Shown: positions 7,017 to 13,713 of the stretch, piece by piece | Position numbering within the stretch: the stretch's first letter is position 1 | How the letters are laid out: each line of letters begins with the position of its first letter | NCBI GenBank assembly: GCA_964566895.1 | Contig: CAZMJP010000013.1 | Span: 1 to 23,376, forward strand | Direction: 5' to 3' | Source of the DNA: CAZMJP01 sp964566895 | GTDB taxonomy: Bacteria > Patescibacteriota > Patescibacteriia > UBA2591 > UBA6264 | Length of the DNA: 23,376 bases | The notes under the pieces: model-generated | Told to the model about the DNA's origin: nothing | The model's database searches: none | Seen by the model: only the letters and a program-made list of their open reading frames with translations | Made by a program: the position numbers and the translations under genes

Positions 7017-8117
7017 TCAAAATTGTTTAATAAATCTCAAATCGCCTGAATGCAACCAGCGAATGTCGTCTATTTTATATCTCATCATCACTAATCGGTC
7101 TAATCCCACGCCAAAAGCAAAACCTGTATACTTCCCCCGTGGGTAACCGGCAAATTCAAAAACTTCGGGATGAATCATTCCCGAGCCAAGAATCTCCACC
7201 CAGCCGGTTTGTTGACAAACCGGACAACCTTTACCACCACAATTCAGACAAGAAAAATCAACTTCAAAACTCGGCTCAGTAAAAGGAAAATAACTCGGCC
7301 GAAGACGAATTTTAACTTGTCTCTCAAATAAAACATCCAAAAAATTCTTTAAAGTATAAATCAAATTCGCCACTGAAATTTCTTTATCCACCACAAAACC
7401 TTCAATCTGATTGATAGTATGTTCATGTGAAGCGTCGGTTGCTTCGTGGCGGAAACACCGACCAATGACACAAACCTTAAGCGGCGGCTTTTCTTTCTCC
7501 ATTACTCTAACCTGCATCGCCGAAGTATGGGTCCGCAGTAAAAGTTTCGCTTTTAACTTTGAACTATAAACTTTGGATTTCAAATTTTTTTGTCCACGGT
7601 TTAAAGTCTGCGGCTTAAGGTTGTTTTGATCGCTCCGCAACCAAAAAGTATCCCACATGTCCCGCGCCGGATGACCCGGGGGGATATTCAGAGACTCAAA
7701 GTTATAATAATCCGTTTCCAGTTCCCGCCCTTCCAAAATTTCAAATCCCATTGAAGAAAAAATTTCGGCCACCCGATATCTCATTTGGGTCAGAGGGTGC
7801 AGATGTCCGAATTTTATTTCTTTCCCGGGCAGAGTGACATCTAAACGAACTTTCTCCGACTGTTTAATATTGGCCGTTAAATGCTGACGTTTTTGTTTTA
7901 TTTTTTTATCTATCTCTGTTTTAACCCGGTTGGCCAAGAAACCAACTTCTGAACGCTGGCTAACTGGTAAATCCTTAAGACTGCGTAAAACTGCGGTTAA
8001 TTGGCCGTTTCCTCTGCCTAAATATTTTTTCCAGATATCATCCAGCGCCGACTCGTTAAGGGCGGCTTTAACTTCTCTATCAGCATCGCTTTGAATTTGT
8101 TTTATTTTATCAAACAT
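7017..8117 (-). CDS. pheS: Phenylalanyl-tRNA synthetase alpha subunit
   Basis: A 366-residue class II synthetase catalytic subunit. It has an N-terminal coiled coil (residues about 1-90), then GHLHPLTQM. Motif 2 is GRCFRHEATDASHEHTINQIEG-like: positions run FRHE, then DASHEH, then QIEG. Motif 3 is GFAFGVGLDRLVMMRY. The Phe pocket stretch FPFTEPSFEVDF is present. A C-x2-C-x4-C-x2-C knuckle (CLNCGGKGCPVC) precedes QTGWVEILGSGMIHP; this occurs in a subset of bacterial PheS proteins. About 25 residues between DTFWLRSDQ and LLLRTHTS are extra compared with typical PheS and look repeat-derived. It activates Phe and charges tRNA-Phe with PheT, whose gene starts 3 bases downstream. The 132-base upstream gap shows no convincing T-box or promoter. 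Confidence 0.97.
   Translation of the reverse strand: MFDKIKQIQSDADREVKAALNESALDDIWKKYLGRGNGQLTAVLRSLKDLPVSQRSEVGFLANRVKTEIDKKIKQKRQHLTANIKQSEKVRLDVTLPGKEIKFGHLHPLTQMRYRVAEIFSSMGFEILEGRELETDYYNFESLNIPPGHPARDMWDTFWLRSDQNNLKPQTLNRGQKNLKSKVYSSKLKAKLLLRTHTSAMQVRVMEKEKPPLKVCVIGRCFRHEATDASHEHTINQIEGFVVDKEISVANLIYTLKNFLDVLFERQVKIRLRPSYFPFTEPSFEVDFSCLNCGGKGCPVCQQTGWVEILGSGMIHPEVFEFAGYPRGKYTGFAFGVGLDRLVMMRYKIDDIRWLHSGDLRFIKQF
7545..7630. repeat. Low-complexity in-frame insertion in pheS
   Basis: The coding strand carries AAAGTTTATAGTTCAAAGTT-like text, read as NLKSKVYSSKLKAK, between two conserved PheS motifs. Similar AT-rich TTTAAAATTTAGAATTTTGAA text fills the pheT-pfkB gap at about 4578-4606. This supports a repeat origin, but identity between copies is only approximate. 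Confidence 0.4.
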
Positions 8118-8249
8118 ATAATCAATTAACGCGATAACTCCCTAATAAAATAGCAAAAAATAAGATATTAAACAACTTCTTTAAGGTAGCAATTCTCATC
8201 TTCCTCTGCCAGGGCTAAAGATATTATACAGTGGTCGGACCTCTGTAGT

Positions 8250-9923
8250 TTAAACCACCTCTGTTTGATAGCACTTCTCGCAATAAACAATTTCCGGCCT
8301 GTCGGGGGGATAGGTGGTTTGAATGCTCCTTTTACATTTAGCGCACTTGCGATGATGTAATTTAAACGAACCACGACGACGAATTCGGTCAAGATGTCGA
8401 CAATTAAAGCATTTATGGGGAGCTGGAATCAACATCCGGCGATAAAACTCCAGCTCAGGACGAATAATTCTATAATTATAACCGCAATCTTCGCATTTTA
8501 AAATTTCATCCAAAATTGAATCTTTAATATCCCTTATGTTATCTGGAATTTGTTCTGGTTGAAGCGTTTCTTTCCCTTCAGTCCTCGGTATTTCGTCTTC
8601 CCAGCGAAAGCCCTCGGCTAACGCCCGGCCTTTGGTCAAGGGATAAAATTCTTGAGCTAATGTTTCATTATAAGCCCAGGGAGACAATTCCGGAGAAAAA
8701 TATAAACCATATAATCCTTTATCTTTTAATTCGCCAATAATTTTATCTCTTGTCTTTTTATATTCGCCTTCGGAAAACTGTTTGTTAAGTATGCAATATC
8801 TCGCGTGCTTTAATCCAGCGCAACCAGAGCAGTACTCACAGCCGCGAAGGTCATAGGAATATTCAACATCATGAGATGTTTCTACCGACCAAGAACCGAG
8901 TATCCGAGAACTGCCACTTCCTGTGGCAACCGTCTCTAAAAGAAGTTCCGACTCCATCCCTCTGCCAACCACGTCATAACTGTCTTTCATTAATTTAGTG
9001 GCAAAGCTGTATTTACTATCTTCGCAATTAAAAGATTCAAAACAATGGGCACAATTCTTAGATTCAAAAATATATTCGCCAAAACAATTAACCGATTTCA
9101 AATTATTATTTTCCCTCCTTATAAACTTTAAAGAAAATTCTTTAAAACGTTTTTTGACCTCTTCCATTTTTTGGTAACTTCCCATAATTTCCGAAACTCT
9201 TTTTACCCAGTCGTCTTTCGGTAACGGCTCGTTGAAAAAATAATACGATTTATGACGAAGGTTAACACAACCAAAACAATTTTGAATACCGACGCAATTT
9301 AAAACAAAAGAAGAATCAATGGAATCAACAACATTCTCGCCCCAATTAATTCTAGAACTCTTATTAACATTAATACCTTCGTAAACCAATTCACTCTTAT
9401 TCCCAAAATACGAGTCCGTTACATTTTTGGAATTTGCGATCCCCCTTGAATAACTACAATCTTCGTTATGAGTGGAATTGAATATCAAATAGCAATTTTT
9501 ATTTCCCCCGGCGAAATTCACATATTCGCTGTTTATGTTTTGGGAACCGCCCGTACCGACATGAGTAGCAGCTTTTGGTATGCGAATCATTAACTTACCC
9601 AACTGTTCAAAAAAGGGACGGCTAGAATCATATATTAAACCATAAGAATAAGGGTCCCATTTATCAGAACGATGACACTCAAAACAATAAACCGGCGCCG
9701 GATAACGGGGATGATGAATAGTAATTATAGATTTCCCACAAAAATCGCAGGCACGTTTATAAAGTGTTCTCTCGTTCCTCCAAACTAATTTTCGTTTCAT
9801 CCGGCAATCCGGACACCAGGTCGGCGGCGGGACTTGCATTTTCTTGTAAAAATCAAAATCTTGAGTGTCGATAACAAATGGCGTTCCACAATTCTGACAA
9901 ACTCTTTTTTCCGACTGATGCAT
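8250..9923 (-). CDS. Large multi-zinc-ribbon protein of unknown function (CPR-type)
   Basis: A 557-residue Cys-rich protein. Its N-terminal module has CxxC pairs at residues 9/12, 37/40, 59/62 and 80/83. The C-terminal module has pairs at 477/480, 505/508, 527/530 and 548/551. Spacing between pairs is 28, 22 and 21 in both, and both carry FY(K/R)(K/R)M before the second pair. Each module probably binds two zinc ions. The 390-residue core looks duplicated: NCFGCVNLRHKSYYFFNE (215-232) matches YCSGCAGLKHARYCILNK (364-381), and SELVYEG...SSRI matches SELLLET...SSRI about 148 residues later. Short Cys/Asn/Ser-rich periodic segments suggest a beta-solenoid-like core (inference). No signal peptide or membrane helix is visible. 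From memory the family is common in Patescibacteria genomes as a hypothetical protein. I assign no function; nucleic-acid or protein binding is plausible for a ribbon protein. Confidence 0.8.
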   Translation of the reverse strand: MHQSEKRVCQNCGTPFVIDTQDFDFYKKMQVPPPTWCPDCRMKRKLVWRNERTLYKRACDFCGKSIITIHHPRYPAPVYCFECHRSDKWDPYSYGLIYDSSRPFFEQLGKLMIRIPKAATHVGTGGSQNINSEYVNFAGGNKNCYLIFNSTHNEDCSYSRGIANSKNVTDSYFGNKSELVYEGINVNKSSRINWGENVVDSIDSSFVLNCVGIQNCFGCVNLRHKSYYFFNEPLPKDDWVKRVSEIMGSYQKMEEVKKRFKEFSLKFIRRENNNLKSVNCFGEYIFESKNCAHCFESFNCEDSKYSFATKLMKDSYDVVGRGMESELLLETVATGSGSSRILGSWSVETSHDVEYSYDLRGCEYCSGCAGLKHARYCILNKQFSEGEYKKTRDKIIGELKDKGLYGLYFSPELSPWAYNETLAQEFYPLTKGRALAEGFRWEDEIPRTEGKETLQPEQIPDNIRDIKDSILDEILKCEDCGYNYRIIRPELEFYRRMLIPAPHKCFNCRHLDRIRRRGSFKLHHRKCAKCKRSIQTTYPPDRPEIVYCEKCYQTEVV

Positions 9924-9947
9924 AAAATCAAGATAAGTAAAGCGAAA

Positions 9948-9980
9948 CCCCGCACTAAACCGAAGGTTTCAATGCGCGGG
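9948..9980. repeat. Imperfect GC-rich hairpin between paralogue remnant and zinc-ribbon gene
   Basis: Arms 9949-9961 and 9965-9980 pair over 14 positions around a GAA/TTC loop, with two single-base bulges. On the minus strand the stem is followed by TTTCGCTTTACTT, which is too broken for a strong terminator. It begins exactly where similarity to the zinc-ribbon N-terminus stops, so it may have replaced the rest of that copy. Confidence 0.6.
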
Positions 9981-10043
9981 ATCGGGTTCAATTACAAACT
10001 CTTTTTGACAGTTTTGACAGACTTCGGTTTCCGCGTTTGGCAT
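9969..10043 (-). pseudogene. Truncated start of a second zinc-ribbon paralogue
   Basis: ATG at 10041-10043 opens a 24-codon frame reading MPNAETEVCQNCQKEFVIEP and ending DPAH-stop. It aligns residue for residue with the N-terminus of the downstream gene (MHQSEKRVCQNCGTPFVID): both have V8-C9-Q10-N11-C12 at the same distance from Met. Codon choice differs at many positions, so this is not a recent copy. Similarity ends where the 9948-9980 hairpin starts. The simplest reading is a paralogue reduced to its first 21 codons. A short regulatory leader peptide upstream of the intact gene is the alternative. Confidence 0.6.
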
Positions 10044-10048
10044 AAATG

Positions 10049-10096
10049 ATAATCAATAATTAGTCGTTAATCATTTAATTGTCAATTATTGATTAT
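10049..10096. repeat. AT-rich inverted repeat upstream of zinc-ribbon region
   Basis: A perfect 13-bp inverted repeat: ATAATCAATAATT (10049-10061) and AATTATTGATTAT (10084-10096). It shares its word with the in-gene repeat at 1105-1140. A TTGACA hexamer on the minus strand (10080-10085) lies inside it, 17 bases from TAATTA, so it may also supply a weak promoter for the genes to the left. Confidence 0.6.
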
Positions 10097-10106
10097 TCGG
10101 GGGTCG

Positions 10107-10490
10107 TTATATTTTATATCGCTTTTTTGAAGTTAAGAAAAAGAGTTCCAAAAAAACCAAAAATAAAACCAAAAATAGTCCATTCCACCATCTTAAAAGA
10201 TCCAGCCCTTTGAGCAAAAGTAAAACAACAATTAAAATCCCAATCCAAACGCCTTGCCGAAAAGATATTTCCACTTGTTTAAAGACCGGTTCTTGTTTTA
10301 AACGAACTCTAACAATAAACCCAACTACCGAAGCGGAACCTAAAATGGCTAAAAACAGACTAAAATAAAATAAAATAAAGCCGATCAAGCCGGTCTGAGT
10401 TGGATTAACAAATAAAAGAACCAAAACCCAAACCAACCAACATAAAACAGTCAAAAGACTCATTAAATTGAGGTATTTTTTAAGGGTCAT
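10107..10490 (-). CDS. Small four-helix integral membrane protein, unknown function
   Basis: About 127 residues from the ATG at 10490 (MTLKKYLNLM); a GTG two codons upstream (10496) is the alternative start. Four hydrophobic segments are clear, at roughly residues 8-27, 34-60, 80-96 and 101-118. A positively charged loop (RVRLKQEPVFKQ, SFRQG) separates helices 2 and 3, and a basic tail SKKRYKI follows. The loops suggest an inside orientation by the positive-inside rule. No enzyme motif is visible. It stands alone between the zinc-ribbon region and the groEL terminator. I recognise it only as the kind of small conserved membrane protein frequent in Patescibacteria. Confidence 0.7.
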   Translation of the reverse strand: MTLKKYLNLMSLLTVLCWLVWVLVLLFVNPTQTGLIGFILFYFSLFLAILGSASVVGFIVRVRLKQEPVFKQVEISFRQGVWIGILIVVLLLLKGLDLLRWWNGLFLVLFLVFLELFFLTSKKRYKI

Positions 10491-10502
10491 ACACACTCAT
10501 TT

Positions 10503-10693
10503 GAACATCGGAACATTTTAACATTGGAAAAGTTAATAATTTAAGAGACTAAGGTTAAAAAGTCGGTTCAACTTACCCCTTTAGAAAGCTCGCTCCGCAA
10601 ACTTTGAAAAATTACTCAGGCTCATTACGAAAACAATTATTACTTTTTTTCTTCTTTTATGTTCTTATGTTCTAATGTTATTATTGTTATAAC
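10503..10693. repeat. Composite GAACAT-type inverted repeat in the 10491-10803 gap
   Basis: The left arm 10503-10527 (GAACATCGGAACATTTTAACATTGG) faces the right arm 10659-10693 (ATGTTCTTATGTTCTAATG then TTATTATTGTTATAAC). They share the GAACAT/ATGTTC word in opposite orientation across about 130 bases of AT-rich sequence with no ORF I can support. The rest of this 313-base gap holds only the groEL terminator (10739-10771). Related copies occur at 12463-12523, 18123-18219 and inside thrS. Confidence 0.6.
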
Positions 10694-10738
10694 GATTATT
10701 ATTATACAAACTGTTGAAAGATCAGTCAATCTAAAAAC

Positions 10739-10771
10739 AAAAAGAGGAGTCTAGATAAGGCTCCCCTTTTT
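10739..10771 (-). terminator. Intrinsic terminator of groES-groEL
   Basis: The arms 10739-10751 and 10759-10771 form a GC-containing stem that reads AAAAAGGGGAGCC in the groEL direction, has a seven-base loop, and runs into TTTTT. One wobble and one mismatch occur near the loop. It lies 33 bases past the groEL stop. Confidence 0.8.
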
Positions 10772-10803
10772 ATAATTTTAGATTTATAGTTTACGGGGTC
10801 TAT

Positions 10804-12450
10804 CTAATATCCCATTTCTCCGCCAGACATACCCGCAGGCATACCAGCTGCCCCAGCACTCCCCTTCTCTTCCTTTTCCGGCTTATCTGTAATTACCACT
10901 TCAGTGGTTAAAAATAAAGAAGCGATTGAAGCTGAATTCTGCAAAGCTGTCCGAGTTACTTTAGCCGGATCAACAATCCCTTGATTGACCAAGTCGCCAT
11001 ATTCGTTGGTTAAAGCATTATAACCGTAGTTACCATGTTTTTCTTTAATTTTTTGAACCACCACAGCTCCGTCCTGACCGGAATTTTCAGCAATCTGCCG
11101 CAAAGGCTCTTCTAAAGCTCTTTTTAAAATCTCAACCCCGATTTTTTCATCTCCTTTCGCTTCTATTTTATCTAAAATCGGCAAACAGCGAAGCAAAGCC
11201 ACGCCGCCGCCGACTACCACTCCCTCTTCTACTGCCGCCTTGGTGGCATTAACCGCGTCCTCAACTTTAAATTTTCTTTCTTTCATTTCCGTCTCTGTGG
11301 CCGCGCCAACTTTGATCACGGCCACCCCGCCAGACAATTTAGCCAATCTCTCCTGTAATTTCTCTTTATCAAATTCAGAAGTGGATAACTCTAATTCCCT
11401 TTTAATATTAATAATCCTGTTCTTAATGTCTTGTTTTTTGCCTTTTCCTTCGACAACGGTGGTGTCGTCTTTAGTGGCAATAATTTTTCTAGCCCGTCCC
11501 AAATCATTTAAACTGACATTCTCTAACTTTAGCCCCAGATCTTCAGTAATAACTTTACCGCCGGTTAAAATACCAATATCTTGCAACATTTCTTTTTTTC
11601 TGTCGCCAAATCCCGGAGCTTTAACCGCCAAAACGTTAAAGGCTCCTCTCAATTTATTAACGACAAAGGTAGCTAAAGCCTCTCCCTCAATTTCATCAGC
11701 AATAACAACCAAATCCTTTTTCCCGGACTGAACCATTTTTTCCATCAATGGTAAAATTTCCTGCAAGCCAGAAATTTTCCTATCAGTAATCAGAAGATAA
11801 GGGTCGTCATATTCAGCCGCCATTTTTTCCGGATTGGTAATCATATAGGGAGAAACATATCCCCGGTCAAATTGCATACCCTCGGTCACTTCCAATTCCA
11901 AACCAAACGACTGAGATTCCTCAACTGTAATTACTCCATCCTTGCCAACTTTATCCATAGCCTGGGCAATAATTTGACCAATTTCCTCGCTGTTGGCTGA
12001 AACGGATGCCACCTGCTGAATCTCCTCTTTAGTGGAGACCGGTTTGGCAATTTTATCTTTTAATTCACTGACTATTGCCCCGACTCCTTTGTCAATCCCT
12101 GCTTTAATAAACAAAGGATCGGCTCCGGCGGCAACGTTTTTTAACCCGGCTGAAATAATACTTTGAGCCAATAAAACAGCCGTGGTTGTCCCGTCGCCAG
12201 CCACATCATTGGTTTTCGAAGCCACCTCTTGAAGCAACTGAGCTCCAATATTTTCATATTTATCCTCCAATTCAATTTCCTTGGCTACAGTCACTCCGTC
12301 GTTAGTTAAAGTTGGCGAACCAAAACCCTTGTCAATGGCTACATTGCGGCCAACCGGACCGAGAGTTACTTTAACTGCCGCGGCTAATTTATCTACTCCC
12401 CGTTTTAAAGCCGCTCGAGCGCTCTCGCTAAACAAAATTTGTTTTGCCAT
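10804..12450 (-). CDS. groEL: Chaperonin GroEL (60 kDa, Hsp60)
   Basis: A 548-residue protein of full length. MAKQILFSESAR, the ATP-site loop VTLGPVGRNV, DGVTVAKEI (Asp51) and AGDGTTTA (catalytic Asp86, E. coli Asp87) are intact. The apical domain runs from about residue 190 to 375, and VVVGGGVALLR marks the return to the intermediate domain. The end, GAAGMPAGMSGGEMGY, is a shortened Gly-Met-rich tail like the usual GGM repeats. It forms double seven-membered rings that fold proteins with GroES in the cytoplasm. It follows groES after 65 bases filled by a GAACAT-type repeat, and is co-transcribed from the CIRCE-controlled promoter. No odd residues were noticed. Confidence 0.98.
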   Translation of the reverse strand: MAKQILFSESARAALKRGVDKLAAAVKVTLGPVGRNVAIDKGFGSPTLTNDGVTVAKEIELEDKYENIGAQLLQEVASKTNDVAGDGTTTAVLLAQSIISAGLKNVAAGADPLFIKAGIDKGVGAIVSELKDKIAKPVSTKEEIQQVASVSANSEEIGQIIAQAMDKVGKDGVITVEESQSFGLELEVTEGMQFDRGYVSPYMITNPEKMAAEYDDPYLLITDRKISGLQEILPLMEKMVQSGKKDLVVIADEIEGEALATFVVNKLRGAFNVLAVKAPGFGDRKKEMLQDIGILTGGKVITEDLGLKLENVSLNDLGRARKIIATKDDTTVVEGKGKKQDIKNRIINIKRELELSTSEFDKEKLQERLAKLSGGVAVIKVGAATETEMKERKFKVEDAVNATKAAVEEGVVVGGGVALLRCLPILDKIEAKGDEKIGVEILKRALEEPLRQIAENSGQDGAVVVQKIKEKHGNYGYNALTNEYGDLVNQGIVDPAKVTRTALQNSASIASLFLTTEVVITDKPEKEEKGSAGAAGMPAGMSGGEMGY

Positions 12451-12462
12451 ACTAACTCACTT

Positions 12463-12523
12463 GAACATTAGAACAATTAATAGTTTGAGAATTATCATGT
12501 TCTAATATTCTAATGTTATAATG
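12463..12523. repeat. GAACAT-type inverted repeat in groES-groEL spacer
   Basis: GAACATTAGAAC (12463-12474) faces ATGTTCTAATATTCTAATG with TTATAATG (12497-12523). It fills almost the whole intergenic spacer and runs into the last codons of groES, whose TAA stop (12516-12518) lies inside the repeat word TTATAACATT. The mRNA could fold here, possibly affecting the groES:groEL ratio or transcript processing (inference). Confidence 0.6.
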
Positions 12524-12821
12524 ATTTTATTACGGCTACCACTTTATCATATTCAACAACCAAAAATTCCTCATTATCAACCTTATACTCATCAGAGCCG
12601 TATTTTTCAAATAAAATTTTATCACCGACCTTTAAATCAATTTTCTCCCTCTGGCCATTCTCGAGGGTCTTGCCCGAGCCGATAGCCAAGACTTCGCCTT
12701 TAATCGGCTTCTCTTTGTCAACCGTATCGGGCAAAATAATGCCAGATTTAGTTTTTTCATTTTCAATAATCGGTTTAATTATCAACCGACTACCCAATGG
12801 CTTAAGATTAAGTCTGCTCAT
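12516..12821 (-). CDS. groES: Co-chaperonin GroES (10 kDa, Hsp10)
   Basis: A 101-residue protein. LKPLGSRLIIKPI is the family start, NEKTKSGIILPDT is the mobile loop that docks on GroEL, and GEVLAIGSGK, KVGDKILFEKYGS and EFLVVEYDKVVAVI complete the beta-barrel. It forms the heptameric lid of GroEL. It is first in the operon, behind a near-consensus promoter and CIRCE operator about 70-125 bases upstream. The start codon has no Shine-Dalgarno sequence. Its last codons and stop overlap a dispersed repeat. Confidence 0.97.
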   Translation of the reverse strand: MSRLNLKPLGSRLIIKPIIENEKTKSGIILPDTVDKEKPIKGEVLAIGSGKTLENGQREKIDLKVGDKILFEKYGSDEYKVDNEEFLVVEYDKVVAVIKSL

Positions 12822-12892
12822 AGATTCAAAATTTATAAGTAAGATTAAAGACTTTCAGTTATAAAATTTAATTTATAACTTAAATCTAATTA

Positions 12893-12919
12893 TTAGCACT
12901 CTTGACCTTTCAGTGCTAA
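12893..12919. promoter_or_regulatory. CIRCE operator (HrcA binding site)
   Basis: TTAGCACTC, nine bases, CAGTGCTAA. This matches the CIRCE consensus (TTAGCACTC-N9-GAGTGCTAA) in 17 of 18 arm positions. It sits immediately downstream of the -10 box, covering the expected transcription start. HrcA bound here would block groESL until heat or misfolding stress. No hrcA gene lies in the window. Confidence 0.93.
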
Positions 12920-12947
12920 TTATAACGAAACCCTAAAATCCTGTCAA
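12919..12947 (-). promoter_or_regulatory. Sigma-70-type promoter of groES-groEL
   Basis: Read on the minus strand, TTGACA (12942-12947), a 17-base spacer and TATAAT (12919-12924) are all consensus. The start site should fall about 12911-12913, inside CIRCE, giving a leader of roughly 90 bases before groES. Confidence 0.92.
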
Positions 12948-13018
12948 CCCCGCTAAGCAAGAGATAGAATAATTATAATTTTTTGGTAAATAAAGAGAAG
13001 ATTTTTCTAAACCAATTT

Positions 13019-13385
13019 CTAAAGACCCAAATCGGAACAAATCCGCTGCATAGCTTTAAGGGATNNNNNNNNNNNNNNNNNNNNNNNNNNNNNNNNNNNN
13101 NNNNNNNNNNNNNNNNNNNNNNNNNNNNNNNNNNNNNNNNNNNNNNNNNNNNNNNNNNNNNNNNTCCAACATCCTCGCTCCGATTAAAGAATGTTCATTT
13201 GGTTTATCTTTCGTCGTTTCATAATCAATATCGTGCAACAAACCGGCCATCCCCCACTTCTCCTTATCCTGACTAAAATACTCGGCTAAAGCTCTCATCA
13301 CCGCTTCCACAGCCAAACAGTGCTTAATCAAATTTTGATTTTGAACATTTTGTTTTAACAACTCTAAACCCTGTTCTCTGGTCAT
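13019..13385 (-). CDS. HD-domain phosphohydrolase, interrupted by a scaffold gap
   Basis: The N-terminal part (13165-13385) reads MTREQGLELLKQNV and has HD-fold metal ligands: His22 (IKHCLAVE), His51-Asp52 (LLHDIDYE) and His65 (NEHSLIGARML). After 100 N the sequence gives SLKAMQRICSDLGL and TAG (13019-13021), a C-terminus I recognise from this HDIG-like family. The two parts are in different frames, as expected if 100 N is a placeholder. Relatives of about 185-190 residues imply roughly 300 bases are really missing. The family hydrolyses phosphomonoesters or nucleotides with bound metal; the substrate is unknown. It follows the DUF5652-like gene by 71 bases and probably shares its transcript. 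Confidence 0.8.
13065..13164. other. Scaffold gap of 100 N
   Basis: Exactly 100 N inside the HD-domain gene. The flanking coding parts are out of frame with each other across 100 bases, so the true length is not 100. Confidence 0.97.
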
Positions 13386-13456
13386 TTTTTTAATCTAATC
13401 TCCGTTAGAAAATTCGCCTAGTAAACCCAAAAAATACACTAGTCTAGTATGATTTT

Positions 13457-13693
13457 CTAATTGGGTAAAGGCAATTTCTGTTGTTTGGTTTTTAAATTTT
13501 TTCTTTTGCTGAAAATGAAAATGTAAAAAATTTCTAAAACAGCCAAAGTATTCAAAACCAGCAAAGAAATAAACCACCATCTGTCTTTAAGTTGAGCGGC
13601 TTTCCATAAAGCCACGCCCTTCCAAGGCAAGACCCAGACAACAATTAAAGGGACTACCCATTGATTGTGAACAAAAAGATTTTGAACTACCAT
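13457..13693 (-). CDS. DUF5652-like small membrane protein
   Basis: 78 residues. Two hydrophobic segments (about 12-27 and 39-62) flank the conserved-looking loop PWKGVALWKAAQLKDRWWF, and LLVLNTLAVLEIFYIFIFSK closes the second helix. This PWKG-ALW-AA plus NT-LEI-Y pattern matches my memory of DUF5652, a family common in Patescibacteria with no known function. It starts 20 bases after the flavoprotein stop and precedes the HD gene, so the three probably form one transcript. A 9-bp inverted repeat (TTAGAAAAT at 13405-13413, ATTTTCTAA at 13452-13460) overlaps its stop. Confidence 0.75.
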   Translation of the reverse strand: MVVQNLFVHNQWVVPLIVVWVLPWKGVALWKAAQLKDRWWFISLLVLNTLAVLEIFYIFIFSKRKNLKTKQQKLPLPN

Positions 13694-13713
13694 AGAATTA
13701 TCTAAAAAAATTA

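Noticed and set aside
8168..8392. Minus-strand 74-codon frame overlapping the end of the zinc-ribbon gene, ending ALAEEDENCYLKEVV
   Set aside because: It lies mostly in another frame of a clear gene, has no promoter or ribosome site, and is not Phe-rich, so a pheS leader peptide is not supported.
10049..10096. Start of a CRISPR array from repeated ATAATCAATAATT words
   Set aside because: Only two copies in inverted orientation, with no equal-length spacers and no cas genes.
12897..12925. Possible tRNA or riboswitch-like dyad upstream of groES
   Set aside because: The dyad is fully explained by the CIRCE operator; no cloverleaf or aptamer features are present.
13395..13460. A regulatory stem from TTAGAAAAT and ATTTTCTAA near the DUF5652-like gene stop
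   Set aside because: The 9-bp arms are AT-rich, 38 bases apart and without a T-tract, so chance is likely in this composition.
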